The translations under genes and the position numbers were made by a program. Shown piece after piece: positions 33,085-43,726 of a stretch of 64,000 nt of DNA; position 1 is the stretch's first letter, and each line of letters begins with the position of its first letter. The notes beneath the pieces are model-generated. The model searched no databases. It was given only the letters and a program-made list of their open reading frames with translations, and had not been told where the DNA came from. Location: positions 14,494,818-14,558,817 of the forward strand of contig JAVGWX010000011.1 of NCBI GenBank assembly GCA_036924085.1, read 5' to 3'. This DNA comes from Ariolimax columbianus (lineage: Eukaryota; Mollusca; Gastropoda; Stylommatophora; Arionidae).

Positions 33085-33652
33085 TTCTTCTTCTTCTTCT
33101 TCGTACGCAGTCAGACAGTAACCATTATTTTTTCGAAAAAAGCGGCGGTCATCCTGAGGCTGTCGACACTGCCATAGAGCTTGTCTTGTGGTTCCACTGG
33201 TGATGGCCACATCTGCTCTCTCTGATCCTCGTATGTCGGGCAGTTCTGCAGCAGATGTTCAGCGGTCATTTTCCCGGTACCACACGGGCATTCGTCGGTT
33301 CCACCTATCTTCAATTTGTTGAATAGGTGGTACCTCAGTCTATTGTGGCCAGTGCGAAGTCTGAAGACAACGACCTGCTCTCTTCTGTTCAACTGGTAAT
33401 AGGCATCGTTTTTGGTGTAGCCAGTATGTTCGGTTTCCCATTTGGTCATGTATCTGGCTTTAATCAGCCGTTTTGACTCTTCGTACGTCATACTAGTATC
33501 TGTTTGTGGTAGTCTTGCGCCTTCTTTTGCCAGTCTGTCTGCCTCCTCGTTGCCTTTGATGTTGCAGTGTGATGGGACCCACTGTACCACTACCCTTTTT
33601 GGTGCGGACTGCTGGCAAAGTTTGCAGAGTGCTGCTCTTAAGTCATTAAGAT
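33085..33652 (-). mobile_element. LINE-A copy, 5'-truncated, 8-bp TSD
   Basis: Flanked by CGTTATTC at 33077-33084 and 33653-33660. The open frame 33111-33662 (about 180 codons) covers the end of RNase H (VVQWVPSHCNIKGNEEADRL, with the last catalytic Asp) and the CCHC cluster ECPCGTGKMTAEHLLQNC, nearly identical to the 17.7 kb copy. Tail (GAA)n. Confidence 0.93.
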
Positions 33653-33660
33653 CGTTATTC

Positions 33661-34242
33661 AAAACCGCTGGATCATCAGATTATCTTTCTATTTGTTATT
33701 GTGGCTGAATCACCGTCCGGACATCGGAGTGGCTACATCCCTACCGGTCTCTGAAGTGGTTAAATCCGCATTGGAACCGCGAAGTGGCTAAATCCTTTCC
33801 TGGCCATGGAGTGGCTAAATCAAAGTCGGAACTACGGAGTGATCAATCCATATAGTGGTTAAATTTCCGTCAGCACCCCAGATTTCAAAATCCCCGAAGT
33901 GCCTAAATCCACATCGAGACCCCAGAGTGGCCAATCCTCTGGAGTGTCCAAATGCCCATCGTGACACGTGAGTTACCTTTTCCTCACGTCACTAAATTCC
34001 CGTCCGGATCTCTTTTTGGGGAATCAAGAATATACAAATTGGAAACAGAATTAAAGAGGGAGGATGTAATCTAAGCAGAAATCACCACTACAGGAGTACA
34101 CGCTTTACTTTGATTCGTGTTGACTATTAGGAGCCATTTACATCGGTGACCCTCTACTTCACAAAGAAGGAGATTAAGAAGAACAGACGGATTTGGGGGT
34201 CATACAATATGTCGACGTTTCAGAGAACATTTCTTTGTGATT
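33661..34242 (+). repeat. Irregular ~35-bp degenerate repeat, then unassigned
   Basis: From 33720 to 34020 the phrase GAGTGGCTAAATCC recurs with variation about every 30-40 bp (GGAGTGGCTACATCCC, GAAGTGGTTAAATCCG, GAAGTGGCTAAATCCT and others). An old, decayed tandem repeat. Nothing seen in the remainder. Confidence 0.6.
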
Positions 34243-34433
34243 ACTGATCCCCATCCCAGGACCGGCCGTTACCCCGGGGAAGCAAACACTTAGAAAATGC
34301 AGGAGGAAGCAGACCCGTACTTAAAATGCATGTCGAAGTCGGATGCACTGGGACGACAGGCGCAACATAATAACCGTAGTGCAACACGCACCACCTTGAT
34401 GAATGGAGAAATAGGGCGAACGGAAAAAACAAA
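34243..34433 (+). mobile_element. SINE-2, 5'-truncated copy
   Basis: Starts at the B-box remnant CTGATCCCCATCCC, runs through GGCCGTTACCCCGGGGAAGC and GAAGTCGGATGCACTGGGAC, and ends AATAGGGCGAACGGAAAAAA. Confidence 0.85.
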
Positions 34434-35325
34434 ATGAGAGCAAACAATAATCAGGGCGTTAATCGAAAGCTAACATGCCTTGCTCTGTCCATTTAGAATG
34501 CAGGTGCCGAAGATGCAACACAGTGACTGGGCTGAAAGCATCCAGTGACTGACAGCTGGCTGCTTGCATAGGGGTCAGCGAACCTGAGCGGATCAAGGCT
34601 CTATTCCGTCTCCAAGTGGCAATCTAGAAACAGGCTGAACTAGTGAAGTCATGGAAACACAATATGGATCACAGCTGGAAAACAGACCCAGTTAGGTGAT
34701 CCACAATGTATCAGGTCGAGTGGCGCAGATTTCTCAGAATCGCTGTAAAGGTGTCAGTTCGATGCTATACGGTGAGCGCTTTAAAATGCCGCCATACGTG
34801 AGACGCTCCAATGCAGCACTTGATGTCCCCGCTGTATCATATCCGATGTCAGCATTCAACGAACATGTCTCACAGACACTTTCCTATACCCAAGCAGGGC
34901 ACGGATAATGTGATGGACAACCTCAATCCAAATAAGAATCGTTGCGGCGATATCTTTCTGCCTGTCATGGCGATTGGCTCGAAACTGCTCGTCCACGCGG
35001 GCTTGGTGCTGTGCAGCCACAGTTGTGATCACCAGTCCTCTGCTAGCCTTGCCACGTAGCTGGATATTCGCCTTTTACAGTCCATGCTCACCTTATGTGT
35101 CGAGTCGAAAGGCGTATATTTTGCAGCCTAGCTGTCAACTACGACGCAACGTGACAATGCCTTTTTTCGGAATGAACGCTGAAGAAGGACATAAACCACA
35201 ACAACTAAAGATGCCAATAGTGATCACATACACAATAGAGCTAATTGAGTCTTCAATATTGATATACCTGCAGGAGAATCCGTCCTGTCGTTTGCTTTGA
35301 AAATTATGGCTTGAGACTCGACTGT
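34434..35325. other. No recognisable gene or repeat
   Basis: Short frames (34696-35300) lack domains. Confidence 0.45.
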
Positions 35326-35329
35326 TTAT

Positions 35330-35720
35330 TAACTAACCCCAAGCAGTTAAAACTAACAGAGAGGCGGTGTGGATCGAAATATGCTCGAGAGGCGGTTGAC
35401 ATGAGAACTGCAGCTCGTCAAATTAAGGCGAAATGCGAGAAAAAGCGAGATGATTTGTACATGAATTGTGTTGTCCTGACCGAGTTCTTTGACACTGTCA
35501 ACAGAGACGGACTCTTGACAAATTCTTTCCTCTTCTTTAATGTCGTTTTTCGTTTTCAAACTTCCGATACAAAGCTGTGGAAAGGGTTTTGCAAGTAGCA
35601 GGATTTAGTCCGGAGAATGGATTACGTTGTTTCGTAGTTTTCAGCTTGATTGCAAAATTTGACTGCACCGATAAATTCATTTCAGTTGTTCATCAGTCTC
35701 ATGATCGTGTGTCGGTTCAT
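35330..35720 (+). mobile_element. LINE-C RT fragment interrupted by SINE-1
   Basis: The plus strand reads LTERRCGSKYAREAVDM, RTAARQIKAKCEKKRDDLYM and TEFFDTVNRDGL (RT palm A region of LINE-C). After SINE-1 the frame resumes as DKFISVVHQSHDRVSVHEL. The order matches the long LINE-C copy. Confidence 0.8.
35530..35658 (-). mobile_element. SINE-1 remnant inside LINE-C
   Basis: The plus strand shows GTAGCAGGATTTAGTCCGGA, then GAATGGATTACGTTGTTTCG and TAGTTTTCAGCTTGATTGCA, the minus-orientation SINE-1 3' third. The tail side is decayed TTC/TTTC sequence. TSD ambiguous. Confidence 0.7.
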
Positions 35721-35723
35721 GAA

Positions 35724-36115
35724 CTATGTGCAGGTTTCTCGGTCATCATCATCAACATATTCATCATCAAGTGCCATCTCTGCAACGGAGTTTGTTTGTA
35801 ATATATGTCCATCTCTGTCTCCCGCCAGGCTGGTACACGCTGTCAGACAGTGTCCCGACCACATCCTGATGTTGTCTGTCCATCCGTACCTATGTCGCCC
35901 TTTGGCTCTCTTGCCCTCTACTCTGCCCTCCAAAATAACCTTTAGCAGACTGTCATGGCGCTGGACGTGACCAAAATAATTTATTTTTATGCTTTTTATT
36001 TCCTTCAGAAGTGTCTTTACCACTTGAAGTTGTTCCAGATTCTCATTATTGGTTTTTCAATCTTTCCAAGAAACTCGTCCCCGTCTTCTGAATACCCACA
36101 TTTCAAACCTCTCAA
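35724..36115 (-). mobile_element. LINE-B C-terminus, downstream half
   Basis: The minus strand reads FEMWVFRRRGRVSWKD, LLKEIKSIKINYFGHVQRHD, LEGRVEGKRAKGR and WTDNIRMWSG, then decays into a (GAT)n-type tail (TCATCATCATC on the plus strand at 35740-35770). The upstream half of the same element lies at 38333-38560, displaced by the LINE-A insertion. Confidence 0.85.
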
Positions 36116-36376
36116 AAAAAGGTAAGGACAAAACAGATCCAAATGGATACATGCCTATCAGCCTACTGAGCTGTGTCGGCAAACTGATGGAACGTATGAT
36201 AAACACCAGACTGGTGTGGCATCTGGAAGAAAAACGAATACTAATTCCACAGCAAGCAGGCTTTAGACAGCACAGATCCACTGAGGACCAGGTCATCCTC
36301 ATAGCCCAGGAAATAGAAGATGCCTACCAGGCACAGAAACACACAGTAGCGGTTTGGGTGGACCTGGAAAAGGCAT

Positions 36377-37213
36377 TTGACAAAGTCTGGAAAGATGGAC
36401 AGAGTCAAGCTCAGGAGAAGTGAAGTTTGTGGGAGAATGTACAAGTGGATCAACCACTACCTCCAAAAAAGAACGGCCAGAGTCCAAGTACAAGCGCAGA
36501 TGAGCAAAAAGGTGACACTCGAGCATGGAGTACCCCAAGGGGGAGTACTGTCACCCACACTCTTCCTGTTGTATATAAACGACATTACAGAGAATATACC
36601 AAGAATAGTCCATAGCTCAATGTTTGCAGACGACCTAGCTACGTGGACCTCTGAAAAGAATCTCACCATAGCAAGAAATCGGATGCAGCAGGCCCTAACA
36701 TCGCTGGAAGAGTGGGCGAACTCATGGCTGGTCAAAATAAACGAGGAGAAAACCACATGTACAATATTCTCGCTTTCAATCAAACCCCAAAACACCAAAT
36801 TCAGTCTAAATGGCAAATTCCTGCAGCCAAACGACAACCCAAACTATCTGGGAGTCAAATTCGATCGGCGCATGACATGGAAAAGTCAGATCGAGAGAAA
36901 CCGAATGAGAGCCAGAGAAAAAATGGCAATCATGAGGAAACTTGCTGGCACAAGCTGGGGAGCAGACGAAAGCTTGCTAAAGAAACTGTACACTGGAAGA
37001 GTGAGACCAGTTCTCGAGTATGGCATTGCGGCATGGACAACAGCAGCAAAGGCGAACTTCGATAAAGTTAGCAAACTTCAAAACCAAGCCATGAGAGTTA
37101 TAACAGGAGGCATGAAGTCAACGCCAATTGTAGAACTTGAAAAGATTACAAAACTGCAATCCATGACCGATAGAAGAGACTGCAGAGCCCAGCTGCAGTC
37201 AGAGAAACTCTGA
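36377..37213 (+). CDS. LINE-A RT palm and thumb, open segment
   Basis: 278 codons. Contains VTLEHGVPQGGVLSPTLFLL, SSMFADDLATW (catalytic FADD at about residues 84-87), WLVKINEEKTTCTIFSLS, NYLGVKFDRRMTWK and the thumb RVRPVLEYGIAAWTTAAKAN. The frame is bounded by the frameshift upstream and the TGA after QLQSEKL. The first Met is not a natural start. The next segment (37232-37765) carries the first part of RNase H in another frame. Confidence 0.9.
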   Translation: MTKSGKMDRVKLRRSEVCGRMYKWINHYLQKRTARVQVQAQMSKKVTLEHGVPQGGVLSPTLFLLYINDITENIPRIVHSSMFADDLATWTSEKNLTIARNRMQQALTSLEEWANSWLVKINEEKTTCTIFSLSIKPQNTKFSLNGKFLQPNDNPNYLGVKFDRRMTWKSQIERNRMRAREKMAIMRKLAGTSWGADESLLKKLYTGRVRPVLEYGIAAWTTAAKANFDKVSKLQNQAMRVITGGMKSTPIVELEKITKLQSMTDRRDCRAQLQSEKL

Positions 37214-37826
37214 CGACTGACTGACTATCCAATGCACCAGAGACTAAACAATTTGGGCAATGGGAAACTAAAGCGGAGAAACTTTGCAGAAATAGCCAAA
37301 GCAAAGATGCACGAAGATCCCATAAACGCACTAACAACACCAAAGCCCATCACTACTGTACGAAAACCTACCTGGAGGCAGGATACATTTCCAGAGGTGG
37401 TAGAAAATATACCAGGTATTGGAAACAAAAACTGCCAGACTGAAAAAGAAAGGAGAGATACTACCCTAAGCTTTATATCGAAAAACTACCCAAGCATGGA
37501 CTGGACCCATGCATACACCGACGGTTCTGTAACAAACACTACACAGAACGGAGGGGCAGGAGCATTCCTGAACCTACCAAATGGCAGAAAAATAACACTG
37601 TCATTCGCTACTGGTAAGTGCACAAGCAATTTCACAGCGGAGGCAGAGGCACTGAGGGCGGCAGTGGAAGAAATGGTGACACATAAAGAAAATGAAAGCC
37701 ATACAGTCCTGCTTACAGATGCTCTGGCCGTAGTCACAGCGCTAAAAAGCCAGAAAAAACACTGAGCTTAATGACTTAAGAGCAGTACTCTGTCAACTAT
37801 GCCAGCAGTCCGCACCAAAAAGGGTA

Positions 37827-38315
37827 GTGGTACAGTGGGTCCCATCCCACTGCAACATCCAAGGCAACGAGGAGGCAGACAGACTGGCAAAAGAAGGTGC
37901 AAGACTAAAACAAACATATACTAGTATGACGTACGAAGAGTCAAAACGGCTTATTAAAGCCAGATACATGACCAAATTGGAAACTGAACATACCGGCTAC
38001 ACCAAAAACGATGCCTATTACCAGTTGAACAGAAGAGAGCAGGTCGTTGTCTTCAGACTTCGCACTGGCCACAATAGACGGAGGTACCACCTATTCAACA
38101 AATTGAAGATAGGTGGTACCGACGAATGCCCGTGTGGTACCGGGAAAATTACCGCTGAGCATCTGCTGCAGAACTGCCCGACATACGAGGATCAGAGAGA
38201 GCAGATGTGGCCATCACCAGTGGAACCACAAGACAAGCTCTATGGCAGTGTCGACAGCCTCAGGATGGCCGCCGCTTTTTTCGAAAAAATAATGGTTACT
38301 GTCTGCGTACGATGA
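37827..38315 (+). pseudogene. LINE-A RNase H end and CCHC, shifted frame
   Basis: Reads VQWVPSHCNIQGNEEADRL, RLKQTYTSMTYEESKRLIKA, MTKLETEHTGY (Trp to Leu against the other copies) and ECPCGTGKITAEHLLQNC. The frame differs from 37232-37765 because of an indel near 37755. Part of the copy at 36116-38332. Confidence 0.85.
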
Positions 38316-38332
38316 AGAAGAAGAAGAAGAAG

Positions 38333-38560
38333 AAACCTCTCAATACGCTTCTCAATTTTCTTTTTCAGAGTCCAGGTTTCTACTCCATACCATAAATCTG
38401 AATGCACATAGCATTTAATTATTCTAATTGTTAATATCAGAGATATCTGCTTTGACATAAATGTATCTCTCATGATGTTATAAACGGTCATAAACGGTGC
38501 AGAACAGTTTTGCTTGGTAGTCTCAAAGTTTTTTAGCATGGTATTTGCTGTGGTTCTTTC
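38333..38560 (-). mobile_element. LINE-B C-terminus, upstream half
   Basis: The minus strand reads SAPFMTVYNIMRDTFMSKQI and LWYGVETWTLKKKIEKRIER. Its last codon abuts the TSD, and the text continues at 36115 with FEMW. The two halves therefore formed one uninterrupted thumb/GH-box region before LINE-A inserted. Confidence 0.85.
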
Positions 38561-38774
38561 TGATGTTACACATGGCTGTACTAATTGGCGTACATATCCT
38601 ATATATGACGCATTGTCTCACTCCAAGAATAGCAAAAAGCCATGTCTGAGAAATGAATGAAGCCATGCAGATTCCAGAAAGCGAACCTTACTTCAAATGC
38701 TACCATCCAATTGGCACATCGGGGAACGAGGAGGCAGAAATGGGAACAAATCGGTGATGAGAGTGGGAACTAGA

Positions 38775-39155
38775 CGTCACCATTAATCCCACACCATTAA
38801 TCCCACACCATTAATCACACACCATTAATCACACACCATTAATCACACACCATTAATCACACACCATTAATCCCACACCATTAACCACACACCATTAATC
38901 ACACACCATTAATCACACACCATTAATCACACACCATTAATCAAAAACCATTAATCCCACACCATTAATCACACACCATTAATCCCACACCATTAATCAC
39001 ACACCATTAATCACACACCATTAACCACAAACCATTAATCCCACACCATTAATCACACACCATTAATCACACACCATTAATCACACACCATTAACCACAC
39101 ACCACTAATCACACACCATTAATCACACACCATTAATCCCACACCATTAATCAAA
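38775..39155 (+). repeat. 14-bp minisatellite, ~27 copies
   Basis: Unit CATTAATCACACAC with CATTAATCCCACAC and CATTAACCACACAC variants. The flank 39156-39754 holds nothing recognised. Confidence 0.95.
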
Positions 39156-39754
39156 AGATAGCTATCTAGGCTATCAGAGGAGATCAGACCCAACCAACGA
39201 CTATCATAGTCTTGACCAACTGGGAGAGGTCATCATTGTTTGTCTTATAACAGGACATAACAGACTGATCAAACACAGCTACAAACTCCATCTATCTGTA
39301 TGCCCATTAATTCTTGTTGTGTTTTTTAAACTGCTGAGCATATATTACAAAACTGTCTCCCTTGTACGACTAACTAAGGACAATACATTGGTGGCCCAAC
39401 TGGACTCAGAGAAGTACGAAGCCAAAGAAAAGCTCCAAACATCGAGATGGTCCATCATGGCACCTGAATAAAGTCGTAACAATCAAAGATAGGATCACAA
39501 GAAGAAGGATGGTCAGGTGAAACATACTAATCTACCTCACGTCCTTGCTCATAGAAAAATGATGTGGTACAACAGTATGCCAACGAAACGGGGATTGACA
39601 CTGTAATCCCAATAATGGTTAGTTAGCTGGCTAGGATTATATTGCACTACAGCCAGAATGAACGCTTTCCACCTCGGGATTTAAGAAGTGCCGCTGTAAC
39701 CGGCTATCAAAGAATGTTGTCACGAGGTAACTCAGCACGAATAGCTTCTAACTA

Positions 39755-40500
39755 GAACAACAGCTTCCAACAACAACAACAATAACAACAACAACAACAG
39801 CTTCCAACAGCTTCCAACAACAGCATCAACAACAACAACAACAGCTTCCAACAGCTTCCAACAACAACAATAACAACAACAACAACAGCTTCCGACAGCT
39901 TCCAACAACAGCAGAAACAACAACAACAATAACAACAGCTTTCAACAGCTTCCAACAGCTTCCAACAACAGCAGCAACAACAATAATAACAACAGCTTCC
40001 AACAACAGCAGCAACAACAACAACAACAATAATAACAACAGCTTCCAACAACAGCAGCAACAACAACAACAATAACAACAACAACAACAGCTTCCTACAG
40101 CTTCCAACAACAGCAGCAACAACAACAACAACAATAATAACAACAGCTTCCAACAACAGCAGCAACAACAACAATAACAACAACAACAACAGCTTCCAAC
40201 AGCTTCCAACAACAGCAGCAACAACAACAACAACAACAATAACAACAGCTTCCAACAGCTTCCAACAGCTTCCAACAACAGCAGCAACAACAATAACAAC
40301 AGCTTCCAACAAAAACAACAACAGGAAGAATAACAACAGCTTCAAACAGCTTCCAACAACAGCAGCAGCAACAACAACAACAGCTGTCAACGGCTTCCAA
40401 CAACAACAGCAACATTTACAACAGCTTTCAACGGCTTCCAACAACAACAGCAACAATTACAACAGCTTTCAACGGCTTCAAACAACAACAGCAACAATAA
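39755..40500 (+). repeat. CAA/CAG-rich repeat with CAGCTTCCAACAA units
   Basis: Irregular alternation of (CAA)n, (CAG)n and AACAGCTTCCAACAACAGCA. Minus-strand Leu/Val/Cys ORFs (39732-40456) are artefacts. Confidence 0.92.
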
Positions 40501-40895
40501 CAACAGCTTTCAACGGCTTCCAACAAAAACAACAATCAACAATAACAACAGCTTTCAACGGCTTCCAACAAAAACAACAATCAACAATAACAACAGCTTT
40601 CAACGGCTTCCAACAAAAACAACAATCAACAATAACAACAGCTTTCAACGGCTTCCAACAAAAACAACAATCAACAATAACAACAGCTTTCAACGGCTTC
40701 CAACAAAAACAACAATCAACAATAACAACAGCTTTCAACGGCTTCCAACAAAAACAACAATCAACAATAACAACAGCTTTCAACGGCTTCCAACAAAAAC
40801 AACAATCAACAATAACAACAGCTTTCAACGGCTTCCAACAAAAACAACAATCAACAATAACAACAGCTTTCAACGGCTTCCAACAAAAACAACGA
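40485..40895 (+). repeat. 45-bp minisatellite, ~8 near-identical copies
   Basis: Unit CAACGGCTTCCAACAAAAAC followed by AACAATCAACAATAACAACAGCTTT. Copies from 40510 to 40880 look identical. Clearly derived from the preceding CAA/CAG repeat. A minus-strand 15-residue periodic ORF results from 45 = 3 x 15. Confidence 0.95.
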
Positions 40896-41264
40896 CAGCA
40901 ACAACAAGAGCAACATCATCTTCACGGCAACTCGTGACTATTTTTCTGGGTAATTTAATTTGATGATGAAATACAAAAGGTCAAGTGTTCAAATCCCATC
41001 TAAGTGAATGGTGTGTCTATCTATTATGTGTGTGAGTTTATTGTTCCGTGAATTATTGATTCTGTGCCAGGCAGTCGTAATACTTCTCAGAATTGATTAT
41101 TTTATTGTCTATATCCGGTGTCCCAAATACGTGACCTGCAGTCCATTCCTCTTCTTCCTCTGTTCTCCAACACGAAAAGTATTTTAAATGGAAGTAAAAG
41201 AAAGCAGGTCTAGGTTCTTGTTCTAAGAGAATTCGTATATGGCCCTTATGTCAACACTTGAGGC

Positions 41265-41890
41265 ATTTCCAGAACTTCAACGTGTCGCCTACAGATGGGA
41301 CAAATACATTAGTAGCGATTTTCAGACTAACACCCTATAACAAACAGAGCAACATGCCTTGCAAGAACAAACGTGGCTGTGTTACCTGTCGATATGTCAT
41401 CTAAACACTGTCGGGAAACTTTCCCGAAGCAGTGTTCGACATCAATTGATTCTTTATATACGTCGCGAGTATGGCATAACATACTTAGTTGGTTTGCAAT
41501 TACGCGAGCTTCCGGAAACACACCAAAGACATACATGTGGTTCACCAATCTCCAGAGGCATTGTCGGTACTGGGCACTGAGGATAGGTTGATGCAAGTGT
41601 CGCAGACATCGTCGGTACTGGGCACCGAGGAAGGGTTGATGCTAGTGTCCCAGACATCGTCGGTACTGGGCACCGAGGAAGGGTTGATGCCAGTGTCGCA
41701 GTCATCGTCGGTACTGGGCACCGAGGAAGGGTTGATGCTAGTGTCGCAGTCATCGTCGGTACTGGGCACCGAGGAAGGGTTGATGCCAGTGTCGTAATCA
41801 TCGCTTCCTGCTCCTTTGATAGTCGGCAGCGATTCGAGCTTGAGAATAAACTAAACTTCCGCATAGGCTGCCTTCAAAATCATGACCTTC
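41265..41890 (+). mobile_element. Penelope-like endonuclease fragment carrying a minisatellite
   Basis: Reads ELQRVAYRWDKYISSDFQTN, then ATGCCTTGCAAGAACAAACG (PCKNKRGCVTC in the matching frame) and a decayed GIY-YIG core (YGITYLVGLQLRELP aligns with CGMTYIGETGMELRE). After the 48-bp array the C-terminus SFDSRQRFELENKLNFRIGC aligns with FSDDRHRFTLENGLIPSMGC of the 1.6 kb copy. Stops are present before the array. The flank 40896-41264 has no recognised feature. Confidence 0.8.
41565..41800 (+). repeat. 48-bp tandem array within Penelope endonuclease, 5 copies
   Basis: Unit includes GTCGGTACTGGGCACCGAGG and AAGGGTTGATGCCAGTGTCG. Read in the endonuclease frame it gives VGTGHRGRVDASV-like 16-residue units that align with GPEHWGTADVSVTG of the intact copy. 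The last unit runs in frame into the C-terminal endonuclease text. Confidence 0.9.
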
Positions 41891-41999
41891 ACATTTTCCT
41901 CAAATAGACTTCTCCTCCTCTTACCTTCCCTGTCGCATTCAATCTTTTTATCCTATTCTTTTTTTTTTTGGGGGGGGGGCGAGGGGAGGGGTTGAGGTT

Positions 42000-42175
42000 G
42001 GGTTCAGCGAGTCTGCCTTCGCACTGCGATCTCTATGTGCTTAGCCAGGCCACACGAGTGCAGGCTGTTTCCAGGGCCCGCTGCTTAGAGACGGGATAGG
42101 GTCTTGGTCAGTACTGGCTCGTTGACCCTGATGCAAGCAGCCAGATCAGATTCCTTGTCCGCTCATTCGGTGCTG
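42000..42175 (+). mobile_element. Interspersed repeat R4, diverged copy
   Basis: GCAGGCTGTTTCCAGGGCC and GGTCTTGGTCAGTACTGGCT followed by TTGACCCTGATGCAAGCAG match the pattern at 54160-54260 and 56030-56110. Element type unknown. A G-rich run of about 12 bases lies just upstream at 41970. Confidence 0.55.
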
Positions 42176-42387
42176 CGTCTTCAGCTCTGGTATGTTTTAC
42201 TGTAATGTGATTGATTTGAAGAAAAAAACGGCAAAGAAAATATAAATCAAAAGAGCTTAGATAACTGATATCATACTTTTATATTTACTATTGACATATC
42301 ACACTTAACGCACTTTGATTTGTACGTTTGACAACGTATATGCAAGTGTTAATCGTAGTGCCTTTATCAAAAAGTGGGTGATGGGGA

Positions 42388-42632
42388 TGGCGTGGGCTAG
42401 TGGTTAAGTGACACGGCTTTCAACCAACAGGTGCTTGGTTCGATCCTCATCACAGCACCGGCCGTTACCCCGGGGAAGCAAACCCTTAGAAAATGCAGGA
42501 GGAAGCAGACCCTTACATAACATGCATGCTGAAGTCGGATGCACTGGGCCGGCAGGTGCAAATAAAAACCACAGTGCAACGCACACCACCTTGGGGATTT
42601 GAGAAATAAGGCGAACGCAAAAAAAAAAAAAT
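42388..42632 (+). mobile_element. SINE-2, full-length copy (reference for the family)
   Basis: GGCGTGGGCTAGTGGTTAAG (A box at about 42393), GCTTGGTTCGATCCTC (B box at about 42431), the body GGCCGTTACCCCGGGGAAGC, the shared block GCTGAAGTCGGATGCACTGG and CAGGTGCAAATA, and the end TAAGGCGAACGC + A13. About 245 bp. A/B box spacing fits a tRNA-derived pol III promoter. Confidence 0.93.
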
Positions 42633-42965
42633 TTATTTTATTTGAAAAAAAGGGTGTGGGTTTGACTTTCACCTTGTGACAACACTTTATGAATATCTGG
42701 AACATTCTTTCTGTGTCATTCGTTACGAACACATAGATTTGGTCCTGGTTAGGCTACAATCCCAACTTATTGGATGTCACACTCCACTGTCTTTCGGGAT
42801 ACCTGTCTACGGGAAAGGCTTCGGTAGTAAAACCTGGGGAAAATATATGCATTTAGAGATATTTTCAGACATCTCGATAATTGTCTTGCTACTGGTTAAA
42901 GGAAGCTCGGGACGAGAGATTGAGGCTGACAAAACTTGCAGTTTGTTTTCCTCACTTTGGTGGGA

Positions 42966-43240
42966 AGACTAAAGTCTAGTCAGGCAAATTATACTGATCA
43001 TATTACTCAGGATCAGGCAAATTATACTGATCAGACATGTTACTCAGGGTCAGACAAAAAATATACTGATCAGACATGTTACTCATGGTCAGGCAAAATA
43101 TACTATCAGACATGTTACTCATGGTCAGGCAAAATATACTATCAGACATGTTACTCAGGGTAAGGCAAAATATACTGATCAGACATGTTACTCGGAGTCA
43201 GGCAAAATATACTATCAGACATGTTAATCTGGGTAAGCCA
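42966..43240 (+). repeat. ~34-37-bp minisatellite, ~8 copies
   Basis: Unit GTCAGGCAAAATATACT(GA)TCAGACATGTTACTCAGG with a variable GATC/none insertion. The 42640-42965 flank holds a 98-codon frame without a domain. Confidence 0.9.
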
Positions 43241-43504
43241 AAATATGCTGGCGAAGACACACACCTCGACTTCCTTGTAGTCCTCCCTGGAAACAGGCTG
43301 TTTTCATTGCAGCGTGGCTAACGTTGTCAGGGATCGTTGTGAAACCCGAAGTAGTGCGCGGCAGATGAAGCCACGGATAGCACAACCGTCTGAATGACCT
43401 CGGTCCACCTTCACCAGCACCCTCGGAATGTGGGTAAAGCTACAGAAAACTGCCACTTTTTTCAAGACGCAGGAAAGGGTAGATCTACTCATTGTGGGTA
43501 TTCA

Positions 43505-43523
43505 ACAACAACAAAAACAACAA

Positions 43524-43568
<45 letters not shown>

Positions 43569-43636
43569 CAACAGCAACAGCAATAGCAACAGCAACAAAA
43601 ACAACAACAGCAACAGCAACAACAACAACAACAAGG
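43505..43636 (+). repeat. (CAA/CAG)n microsatellite
   Basis: About 10 CAG triplets (43530-43560) within CAA repeats. Confidence 0.95.
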
Positions 43637-43726
43637 AAGCAACGACTGCACACACGGCTTAACAGAGTGAGCAGCCATCATCACATGTGATGGGCAACAG
43701 AAGTGCTCACTAGGACCTGACAATTC

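Larger units (their letters stand above)
36116..38332 (+). mobile_element. LINE-A, longest copy, inserted into LINE-B, 11-bp TSD
   Basis: Exact target-site duplication AAACCTCTCAA at 36105-36115 and 38333-38343. The element is 5'-truncated just before the RT fingers and ends GTCTGCGTACGATGAAGAAG + (GAA)n. Reading order: fingers (DPNGYMPISLLSCVGKLMER, GFRQHRSTEDQVI), palm A (VWVDLEKAFDKVWKDG), GVPQGGVLSPTLFLLYIND, FADD box, thumb, RNase H (TDGS, FTAEAEAL, LLTD, EEADRLAKEG) and CCHC. Breaks: a frameshift between the palm A box and 36400, a TGA at about 37212, and a frameshift near 37755. Confidence 0.95.

Noticed and set aside
39732..40873. Cysteine/valine-rich ORFs resembling small Cys-rich peptides
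   Set aside because: Translation of CAA/CAG and 45-bp repeats in the antisense frame; no signal peptide or conserved Cys framework.
40975..41015. B-box-like GTTCAAATCCC as another SINE head
   Set aside because: No A box at the right distance and no repeat partner in the window.
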